From the NCBI GenBank assembly GCA_900548135.1, contig URJC01000191.1:1-5442 (forward strand): a stretch of 5,442 bases of DNA, read 5' to 3'. Both the position numbers and the translations under genes were made by a program. This DNA is from an uncultured Odoribacter sp. Lineage in GTDB: Bacteria; Bacteroidota; Bacteroidia; Bacteroidales; Marinifilaceae. The notes below the pieces were generated by a model. It saw only the letters and a program-made list of their open reading frames with translations. It was not told the DNA's origin and did no database searches. Shown piece after piece: positions 1 through 5,442 of the stretch (the stretch's first letter is position 1; every line of letters starts with the position of its first letter).

Positions 1-2438
1 GGCATTCTGACGATCTCATTACGTAGAAAAGTTGCATTTATTCCGATTTCCCATTTCCATTTTCCGCGTTGAAGCAACCGGCTATCCAAAGACAATTCCA
101 CTCCGCAATTTCGGACACTACCCGTATTCATCCATAAAGAAGTAGTACCACTGGACAACACCTGAGGAACATTAAACAAAAGATCACGGGAATCTTTCCG
201 GAAATATTCCACTGTCCCCGACAATACCCCCCAACAACTGAATTCAGCAGCCATATCAAAAGAAATCTGAGTTTCCCATTTCAAATCAGGATTTCCAAAA
301 CCCGAAAAGGCAATCCCAGGCTCCAAAGCATTATTTGCTCCAAGCATATACAGCGATTGCGAAGGATAATAATCAGCTACATACGTATTGGGCAGACTAG
401 TAGAACGGAGTACAGCATCATTACCTGTCTTTCCGTAGGAAATACGGAACTTCATATAATCTAATCCGGAAACTTTCTCCAGAAAAGTTTCCCTTCCGAT
501 ATTCCAGGACACCCCTACAGCCCAGAAATTGCCCCACCGGTTTCCCCTACCAAACCGTGAACTCCCATCCCGACGATAAGATACTGAAAAATCATAAAGA
601 TCACCATAATTATATCCAACCTGAAGTAAATATCCTTCCTTGCGGTAAGTATCTGTATAAGAAGACAGCCGACTGATCGTCAAGAAATCAGACATCACAT
701 AAGTATCTTCCAACACCTGATCTTGCCGGGTTCCTGAAAACGACTCATTTTTATAATCATAACTCTCATGCCCTAATAATAATGCCACTTGATGTCCGGA
801 AAAATTCCGCCGATAACTCAAAAATTCATTTACCGTCACAGTCGTGCCCCGGACCGAAGAAGAAGAAAATCTTCCAGGTGAACTAGCTACTCCTTTCAAT
901 TCATATTGTTCACGTCTCTGGTCATAACTATCTATTCCTATCCGGCAAGTAGCAGCCAATCCTTTCCACAGGGTCAACTCAGCAAAACCTCTTCCCATAA
1001 ATGTATTACGCTCAAAATGGTCCCGGTTACGCAAAGTTTCTTCCACAATATTCCGGTTATTAAAAGCAGATATGCTACCTCGTTCGCTATAATCATAAAG
1101 CCGGTTTCCCGAAGCGTCTGTCACATATTCTCCTTTATCCCGGTCATATACATGAACCGGAAAAACCGGGCCGATATAACGGGTGAAATAAAATGGATTC
1201 ACTGAATTACTTGGATTATCGCGGGTATTTGCCAAATCACCATTTGTCCGGGAAAAATTCAAGTCTAAACCAGCTTTCAAGCGCGAAAACGGATGAAAAT
1301 CACCGCTGAACCGGGCAGTAAACCGTTCAAGACCAGAATGAACCACATAGCCCTGTTCGTCCAGATAGCCCAGATTGACATACAAACCCGAATTGCGAAA
1401 CCGGGTATTGTAAGATACATTATATTCACCACGATACCCTTTTCTAAAAAGATAATTCCCCCAATCCAAATCATCATACAATAATTGCCTAGCCTCCGGA
1501 TTCAGACTTCCATCGGCTAAAACAATTTCATCATTGGAAATTCCTGTAAAAGGATTGGAAAGCAACTTCCCATAAAGTCCCCGAGTAGCATTTGTTGAAG
1601 CTACTGACATTTCTTCTCCGGCCGAAAGCAATCCATTGCGCAACATTTCCCATTGCAATGGATAGTAATCAGTTATTCCAACCCGGTCATATTCCGGAAT
1701 TCCCCGTTCACTAAAACCTTGTTTTATAGAAAAATGAAGTATCGGACGGGAAGCATTCCCCCGGTTCTGATGGATCAACACGACTCCGTTTCCTGCACTT
1801 AAGCCATAGAGAGAAGCTGAAGCTGCATCTTTTAAAACAGTAATACTTTGTATGTCAGCAGGATTCAAATCACAAAGTTCGCCATTATAAATCGTCCCGT
1901 CTATCACATAAACCGGACTACTACCGGCGTTTACAGAACCAAATCCCCGGATACGGAGTGAAGGAGCTGTTCCCGGTTGTCCGTTAGATTCTCCCAGTAT
2001 CACACCTGACATCACCCCTTCAAGTGGGGCAGTCCCAACACTCACTGCCCGATCCCGGAACTGATCTCCGCTCAAGGTAGAAACTGAACCAGAAAAAGAA
2101 CTACGACGTGCTGTTCCATAAGCAACCGCAAAAGATTCATCCAATACAATATTCTCCGTCCGTAGAATAATTTCCATATTTTTCCGGACTTGAATCCTAC
2201 GTTCTTCAAAACCAACACAAGAAACCCGAAGGTAATGACTCCCTTTCGGTACCTCCAAACGAAAATGCCCCGATAAATCAGTGGCTGTTCCCAAATGCTT
2301 ATTGATGACTACAACAGAAGCCCCGGCAATAGGACTACCTTTCACGTCAGTGACTTTTCCACTGACAATCATATTTTCCTGCGCCCCTGACTTAAAAAAC
2401 AACAGCAGGAACAGGAAGAAAAAAGATGTTTTTAACAT
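1..2438 (-). CDS. SusC/RagA-family TonB-dependent outer-membrane receptor (3' end outside window)
   Basis: The reading frame is open from ATG at 2438 to the left edge, giving 812 complete residues; SusC proteins usually have about 1000, so roughly 200 C-terminal barrel residues are missing. Seen in order: signal peptide (residues 1-19, FFFLFLLLFF core, likely cut after SGA); carboxypeptidase-regulatory-like domain (about 25-97, ending near SCVGFEER); a TonB-box-like LDESFAVAYGTARR (99-112); plug domain (about 118-226) with SNGQPGTAPSLRIRGFGS, PVYVIDG and LNPADIQSITVLKDA; then beta-barrel with SusC hallmarks YRRDGSSRFG (621-630), KFRISYGKTGND (663-674) and NPDLKWET (716-723). The family imports glycans or other large ligands across the outer membrane using TonB energy, normally with a SusD lipoprotein encoded downstream, here beyond the edge. 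The substrate cannot be read from the sequence. An in-frame GTG lies five codons upstream of the ATG, but the ATG gives a clean signal peptide. The plug end is unusual: SLYGLSAGNGVVLIHQNRG instead of the common YGSRAANGVILITTKKG. Confidence 0.95.
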   Translation of the reverse strand, partial: MLKTSFFFLFLLLFFKSGAQENMIVSGKVTDVKGSPIAGASVVVINKHLGTATDLSGHFRLEVPKGSHYLRVSCVGFEERRIQVRKNMEIILRTENIVLDESFAVAYGTARRSSFSGSVSTLSGDQFRDRAVSVGTAPLEGVMSGVILGESNGQPGTAPSLRIRGFGSVNAGSSPVYVIDGTIYNGELCDLNPADIQSITVLKDAASASLYGLSAGNGVVLIHQNRGNASRPILHFSIKQGFSERGIPEYDRVGITDYYPLQWEMLRNGLLSAGEEMSVASTNATRGLYGKLLSNPFTGISNDEIVLADGSLNPEARQLLYDDLDWGNYLFRKGYRGEYNVSYNTRFRNSGLYVNLGYLDEQGYVVHSGLERFTARFSGDFHPFSRLKAGLDLNFSRTNGDLANTRDNPSNSVNPFYFTRYIGPVFPVHVYDRDKGEYVTDASGNRLYDYSERGSISAFNNRNIVEETLRNRDHFERNTFMGRGFAELTLWKGLAATCRIGIDSYDQRREQYELKGVASSPGRFSSSSVRGTTVTVNEFLSYRRNFSGHQVALLLGHESYDYKNESFSGTRQDQVLEDTYVMSDFLTISRLSSYTDTYRKEGYLLQVGYNYGDLYDFSVSYRRDGSSRFGRGNRWGNFWAVGVSWNIGRETFLEKVSGLDYMKFRISYGKTGNDAVLRSTSLPNTYVADYYPSQSLYMLGANNALEPGIAFSGFGNPDLKWETQISFDMAAEFSCWGVLSGTVEYFRKDSRDLLFNVPQVLSSGTTSLWMNTGSVRNCGVELSLDSRLLQRGKWKWEIGINATFLRNEIVRM

Positions 2439-2467
2439 AAATTTAATTACCACTCGTATTTAATTTG

Positions 2468-2497
2468 CAAAGTAACTAAATTTTAACTTACTTCAAT
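2468..2497 (-). promoter_or_regulatory. Putative Bacteroidota-type promoter of the SusC-like gene
   Basis: Read on the minus strand, ATTG (2497-2494) is followed after 18 bases by TTACTTTG (2475-2468). This resembles the Bacteroidota -33 TTTG / -7 TAnnTTTG pattern with one mismatch in each box. It lies in the 71-bp gap between the phosphatase stop and the receptor start, and would give an AT-rich leader of about 20-25 nt. No Shine-Dalgarno sequence is visible before the ATG, which is usual in this phylum. The match is by eye; the position supports it more than the motif score does. Confidence 0.5.
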
Positions 2498-2509
2498 ACA
2501 TATTTACCA

Positions 2510-3169
2510 TTATCTGCCTAACAATAATTGTCTCAATTGTAAAATATCCTCCACAATATACTCTGCTTTCGCATCAACTAATTCTTTCCGGGAACCATAT
2601 CCATACAATACCCCGATAGCTGAAAGTCCTGCCCGGTGTGCCCCTTCTACATCAAACTTCCGGTCACCTACCATCACCACCCGCTGAACATCTTTAATCC
2701 CATTCTCTTCCAGCACATAACGAATTACTTCATCCTTTTGCAAACGCAATCCATCTAAAGCTGCCCCTCCTATAAATGAAAAATAATGATCTAAATGAAA
2801 ATATTCCAGAATTTGCCGGGCAAAAATCTCGGGTTTGGAAGTGGCTATCATCAATTTTTTCCCATGCTGTTGCAATGCTCCCAACATAGCTTCCATACCC
2901 GGATATACCTTATTTTCGTATAATCCGATAGTGGAAAACCGTTCCTTGTAAATAGTAATTGCTTCCCAAGCCTGTTGTTCTGAAAAACCATAAAATTCCC
3001 GGAAAGAATCCAGTAAAGGCGGCCCGATAAAACCACATAATTCCCGCAAATCATCCACTTGAATTCCAAAATGATTTAATGCATATTCAACACAACGGGT
3101 AATCCCCAACATCGGATCGGTAATAGTACCATCCAGATCCAACAGTACACAATCGAAAACTTTATCCAT
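2510..3169 (-). CDS. HAD-superfamily phosphatase, Gph/5'-nucleotidase-like
   Basis: A complete 219-residue protein of the haloacid dehalogenase superfamily, subfamily IA. Motif I is DLDGTITD with nucleophile D11 and acid/base D13; the helical cap spans about residues 18-85 and includes FIGPPLLDSF (47-56); motif II is T110-S111 in ATSKPE; motif III is probably K145; motif IV is GDRKFD with Mg-binding D169 and D173. All catalytic positions are present. The cap signature, the SKPE segment and GVLYGYGSRKEL (186-197) point to the group annotated as phosphoglycolate phosphatase-like or 5'-nucleotidase-like hydrolases. These are cytosolic Mg-dependent enzymes acting on small phosphomonoesters, often with broad specificity, so the substrate is unresolved. 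An in-frame TGA lies just upstream, so the ATG at 3169 is the natural start. The gene follows a terminator, which suggests its own promoter. The gap to the receptor is 71 bp. Confidence 0.93.
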   Translation of the reverse strand: MDKVFDCVLLDLDGTITDPMLGITRCVEYALNHFGIQVDDLRELCGFIGPPLLDSFREFYGFSEQQAWEAITIYKERFSTIGLYENKVYPGMEAMLGALQQHGKKLMIATSKPEIFARQILEYFHLDHYFSFIGGAALDGLRLQKDEVIRYVLEENGIKDVQRVVMVGDRKFDVEGAHRAGLSAIGVLYGYGSRKELVDAKAEYIVEDILQLRQLLLGR

Positions 3170-3190
3170 TGCTATTCAGTATTAACTTTC

Positions 3191-3221
3191 CAAACGCCCG
3201 CAAATTACCGGAAAGTCCAAT
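3191..3221 (-). promoter_or_regulatory. Weak candidate promoter of the HAD phosphatase gene
   Basis: Because a terminator precedes this gene, a promoter is expected between about 3235 and 3170. One reading on the minus strand is ATTG (3221-3218), a 19-base spacer and GGCGTTTG (3198-3191), where only the TTTG half of the -7 box fits. A second reading uses TAATTTG (3207-3201) as the -7 box, with a distant TTTG at 3236-3233. Neither is a full match, so only the general region is supported. Confidence 0.25.
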
Positions 3222-3234
3222 TTACGAATATACA

Positions 3235-3292
3235 AAAATATTAAAAACCAAACTTTTTCTGACTCAGTTTTCTTTCAGCAAAAAGTTTGGTT
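3235..3292 (-). terminator. Rho-independent terminator after the aldo/keto reductase gene
   Basis: A perfect 13-bp inverted repeat, AACCAAACTTTTT (3246-3258) and AAAAAGTTTGGTT (3280-3292), encloses a 21-nt loop. Four further base pairs (3259-3262 with 3275-3278) extend the stem past a single bulged base. On the minus strand the stem runs straight into a T-rich tract (TTTTTAATATTTTTG, ending near 3233). It begins about 46 nt past the reductase stop and more than 60 nt before the phosphatase start, so it should separate these two genes into different transcripts. The near-symmetric T/A arms could also work on the plus strand, but no plus-strand gene ends here. Confidence 0.82.
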
Positions 3293-3338
3293 CCCAGCCT
3301 GCTTTCCCGGATTTCCTGTCCTATCAACAGGTATAAAA

Positions 3339-4328
3339 TTATTTCAGTAAATGATCTATCTGTTGATTAATAAATTGTATCTCCTGGTCGGTCAGTATCA
3401 CATCTGCAGCTTTTGCATTTTGAATAGCCTGTTCTGAATTTCGGGCCCCAACCAATGCGACAGTAATTCCCGGGTGTTCAATTGTCCAACGAATAACCAA
3501 TTGTCCCAATGTCACGTTTTTTTCTTCAGCCAATGGCTTCAATTTCTCCAGAAAAGCATTTGTTTTCTTAATACTATCATCTGTAAAAAAAGGATTTGTC
3601 TTACGATGATCCCCTTCTGCAAACTCATGACCGGGTTGCATCTTGCCCGTCAATAATCCCCTTTCCAAAGGACTATAGACAATAACAGATTTCTGATTCC
3701 GGATACAATAAGGAATAGTATCCCGGTCCATTCCCCGGTTTACCATACTATAGGGAATCTGATCAGAAACCAAATTAATTACCTTCGCAGCATCTTCCAT
3801 CAAGGCCGCATCGTAATTACAAACACCGGCATACCTTACTTTTCCTTGTTCTATCAAACGCTCCACAGCCTCAAATGTCTCATTTAAAGGTGTCGTCGTA
3901 TCCGGCCAATGAATCTGGTATAAATCAATATAATCTGTACCCAAACGTCGCAAACTATCCTCACATTCCTTAATTACACTTTCTTTTCCGGCATATTTAT
4001 AAATATCAATCGGATTCCCCTGATTGTCCTTACTCTTAAAAGCAAAATCACCTTTTGCCAAATCCCAACGCATTCCAAATTTTGTCAGGATCTGTATCTG
4101 ATCCCTGGAAATACCTTTTATAGCTTCTCCAACAATACGCTCACTTTCTCCCTGCCCATATATCGGTGCAGTATCTATCGAAGTCACTCCCAAGTCATAT
4201 GCTGACCTGATAGCATTCACTGCCTCATTGTGATCTGTTTTTCCCCACATCCATCCTCCGGCTGCCCATGAACCGAAAGTTATAACGGATAAAGCCAAGT
4301 CTGTCTGGGCCAATTTTCTGTATTCCAT
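3339..4328 (-). CDS. Aldo/keto reductase, NAD(P)H-dependent oxidoreductase (YhdN/AKR11-like)
   Basis: A complete 329-residue single-domain protein of normal length for an aldo/keto reductase TIM barrel. The catalytic tetrad is intact: D52 and Y57 in IDTAPIYGQGESE, K83 in LTKFG, and H140 in YQIHWPD. Cofactor-binding segments are YSPLERGLLTGK (218-229) and ALVGARNSEQAIQNAKA (291-307), the latter typical of the phosphate-binding loop of NADP(H)-dependent members. The family reversibly reduces aldehydes and ketones, including sugar aldehydes, in the cytosol. The sequence resembles the bacterial general-stress reductases (YhdN, AKR11 group) rather than a pathway-specific enzyme, so the substrate is unknown. 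A TGA in frame two codons upstream fixes the ATG at 4328 as the start. It lies 219 bp after a fucosidase gene, and a role in handling fucose-derived aldehydes is possible but unproven. A strong terminator follows. Confidence 0.95.
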   Translation of the reverse strand: MEYRKLAQTDLALSVITFGSWAAGGWMWGKTDHNEAVNAIRSAYDLGVTSIDTAPIYGQGESERIVGEAIKGISRDQIQILTKFGMRWDLAKGDFAFKSKDNQGNPIDIYKYAGKESVIKECEDSLRRLGTDYIDLYQIHWPDTTTPLNETFEAVERLIEQGKVRYAGVCNYDAALMEDAAKVINLVSDQIPYSMVNRGMDRDTIPYCIRNQKSVIVYSPLERGLLTGKMQPGHEFAEGDHRKTNPFFTDDSIKKTNAFLEKLKPLAEEKNVTLGQLVIRWTIEHPGITVALVGARNSEQAIQNAKAADVILTDQEIQFINQQIDHLLK

Positions 4329-4354
4329 AAATCAGTATTAAATTAATCCAAAAC

Positions 4355-4409
4355 ATTGAAAACGCCAATGATGTCCGAAAAACGTCCCGACATTGCTGAC
4401 GTTTTCAAT
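4355..4409 (-). promoter_or_regulatory. Alternative hairpins between the fucosidase and reductase genes (possible terminator or leader element)
   Basis: Three arms can pair in two exclusive ways. Arm A (4409-4398 on the minus strand, ATTGAAAACGTC) can pair with arm B (4386-4379, GACGTTTT) as an 8-bp stem with an 11-nt loop followed by TTTTTC, which looks like a small terminator. Arm A can instead pair with arm C (4364-4355, CGTTTTCAAT) as a 10-bp stem; inside it CATTG (4391-4395) and CAATG (4366-4370) add five pairs. GTTTTGG follows that second stem. The element starts about 140 nt past the fucosidase stop and ends 26 nt before the reductase ATG. It may terminate the fucosidase transcript or form a structured leader for the reductase. 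I could not find a convincing promoter on either side to decide. Confidence 0.5.
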
Positions 4410-4547
4410 TATTCCAATATACAATAAATTCTTTTTCTGAATACGAGATTTTAGAAATTACAGTTACAAAACAATACATCCGTCCATTTGTTGTCATCCT
4501 GTCTTCATTTCGATTGGGTGCCTCTGAAACTCATTATACTCTGATTT

Positions 4548-5442
4548 CTATTTCATTGCAAGCGTAATTTGTTCTCCTTTATTCAGAACCACCTTTACAT
4601 AACCATCCTCTATATTCAAATTCTTTCCCTTCAGGGCTACAGCACTAACATTAGCCGGAATTTTTACCTTAAAAGTATGATCCACCCGGGCTGTCAACAC
4701 CAATTGTTCTGCTTTTCCATCTCTCCAGCTCAAATCAACAACACCTCCACCCCGAACACAAAGTCCTTTAAAGCTCCCGTTTTTCCAGACATCCGGCAAA
4801 GCCGGCAACACTTCTATATAACCTTGCTGGCTCTGTATCAACATCTCTGCAATACCAGCACAACCACCAAAATTACCATCAATCTGAAAGGGAGGATGGG
4901 CACAGAACAGATTTGGGTAAGTTCCTCCCCCGTTATAAACGATTTTCCCATCAATAGCTACCGGGGTTAAAAGGTTTTTCAATAGTTTATAAGCCCGGTT
5001 GCCATCGTGTAAACGTGCCCAAAAATTAATTTTCCAAGCCCTTGACCATCCTGTTCCGGCATCTCCCCGACGTTCCAGCGTTTTCCGGGCAGCTGCAGCT
5101 AATTCCGGAGTCTCAGCCACTGAAATCTGATTAGAAGGGTACAAGCCAAAAAGATGGGATACATGCCGGTGATGAATATCCGTTTCTTCATAATCTTCCA
5201 GCCATTCCTGCAAATAACCTCCCTTAGAACTAATTTGCATAGGAGGCAATTTTTGAATAGCCTCCTCCAATTCTCCGGCAAATACCCGGTCCTGTCCCAA
5301 TATCCCGGCTGCCTGGATCGTATTAGTAAACAATTCTTTCACCAACTGAATATCCATAGTCGGTCCCATACAAGCACTCACCGCAATACGTGTTCCCGGC
5401 ATATAAAATGCATTCTCAGGCGAGGACGAGGGAGCCGTAACC
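4548..5442 (-). CDS. GH95 alpha-L-fucosidase, C-terminal part (5' end outside window)
   Basis: The frame is open to the right edge; 297 C-terminal residues of a protein family usually about 750-800 long are present. An internal ATG at 5402 is not the start: upstream codons in frame read VTAPSSSPENAFY, a conserved GH95 catalytic-domain segment. Further GH95 motifs are HHRHVSHLFGLYP (visible residues 90-102), GTGWSRAWKINFWARLHDG (129-147) and GGGTYPNLFCAHPPFQIDGNFGG (171-193), followed by a C-terminal beta-sandwich (about 208-297). By analogy with Bifidobacterium AfcA, the Glu of SPEN is probably the general acid, and the Asp of QIDGNFGG the residue that assists the catalytic Asn pair; these assignments are from memory of the family. 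GH95 enzymes are inverting alpha-1,2-fucosidases or alpha-L-galactosidases acting on mucin, milk or plant glycans. The secretion signal would lie in the missing N-terminus. The gene ends with TAG. Confidence 0.94.
   Translation of the reverse strand, partial: VTAPSSSPENAFYMPGTRIAVSACMGPTMDIQLVKELFTNTIQAAGILGQDRVFAGELEEAIQKLPPMQISSKGGYLQEWLEDYEETDIHHRHVSHLFGLYPSNQISVAETPELAAAARKTLERRGDAGTGWSRAWKINFWARLHDGNRAYKLLKNLLTPVAIDGKIVYNGGGTYPNLFCAHPPFQIDGNFGGCAGIAEMLIQSQQGYIEVLPALPDVWKNGSFKGLCVRGGGVVDLSWRDGKAEQLVLTARVDHTFKVKIPANVSAVALKGKNLNIEDGYVKVVLNKGEQITLAMK

Noticed and set aside
906..1205. A 99-codon plus-strand open frame inside the receptor gene.
   Set aside because: It lies fully within the confidently identified SusC-like coding frame on the minus strand, matches no known domain and has no promoter-like context; it is a shadow frame.
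1650..1661. A perfect 12-bp palindrome, CCATTGCAATGG, with a nearby repeat of ATCCATTGC.
   Set aside because: It is inside the receptor coding sequence, encodes ordinary barrel residues, has no T tract and no related copies in the gaps; it is probably chance.
4467..4476. TATTGTTTTG on the minus strand as a -7 box for the reductase gene.
   Set aside because: No TTTG-like -33 box occurs at the right distance upstream, so the match is only half a promoter and cannot be told from chance in AT-rich sequence.
4569..4970. A 133-codon plus-strand open frame opposite the GH95 gene.
   Set aside because: The minus-strand frame here carries conserved GH95 motifs through its whole length; the plus-strand product has no recognisable features.
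5400..5402. The ATG at 5402 as the start of a short 284-residue protein.
   Set aside because: The frame stays open to the edge and the upstream codons encode VTAPSSSPENAFY, a conserved part of the GH95 catalytic domain, so this is an internal methionine of a longer gene.

Overview
This window looks like a chromosomal stretch from a Bacteroidota genome, most likely a gut-type Bacteroidales. The evidence is a SusC/RagA-class TonB-dependent receptor, a GH95 alpha-L-fucosidase, AT-rich gaps without Shine-Dalgarno sequences, and a promoter close to the Bacteroidota -33/-7 pattern. Arginine codons in the receptor lean towards CGG, and CCGG is frequent throughout. I cannot name a genus from this alone.

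All four genes lie on the minus strand, so transcription runs from right to left. In that order they are: (1) 5442-4548, the C-terminal 297 residues of a GH95 alpha-L-fucosidase whose 5' part lies outside the window; (2) a 219-bp gap holding a three-armed set of inverted repeats that can form two alternative hairpins; (3) 4328-3339, a complete aldo/keto reductase; (4) a 169-bp gap with a strong rho-independent terminator; (5) 3169-2510, a complete HAD-superfamily phosphatase of the Gph/5'-nucleotidase-like type; (6) a 71-bp gap with a plausible Bacteroidota promoter; (7) 2438-1, the N-terminal 812 residues of a SusC-like outer-membrane receptor that runs off the left edge.

The two edge genes are typical glycan-scavenging functions. 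The fucosidase releases terminal L-fucose (or L-galactose) from host or plant glycans, and the SusC-like receptor imports oligosaccharides or other ligands, normally with a SusD lipoprotein that would be encoded just beyond the left edge. The two middle genes are general metabolic enzymes. The terminator after the reductase and the promoter before the receptor suggest several separate transcription units rather than one polysaccharide-utilisation operon. The receptor probably begins a new locus extending leftwards.

I found no CRISPR array, tRNA, rRNA, insertion sequence or phage gene, and nothing that amounts to a new biological system. The least explained structure is the alternative hairpin set between the fucosidase and the reductase.
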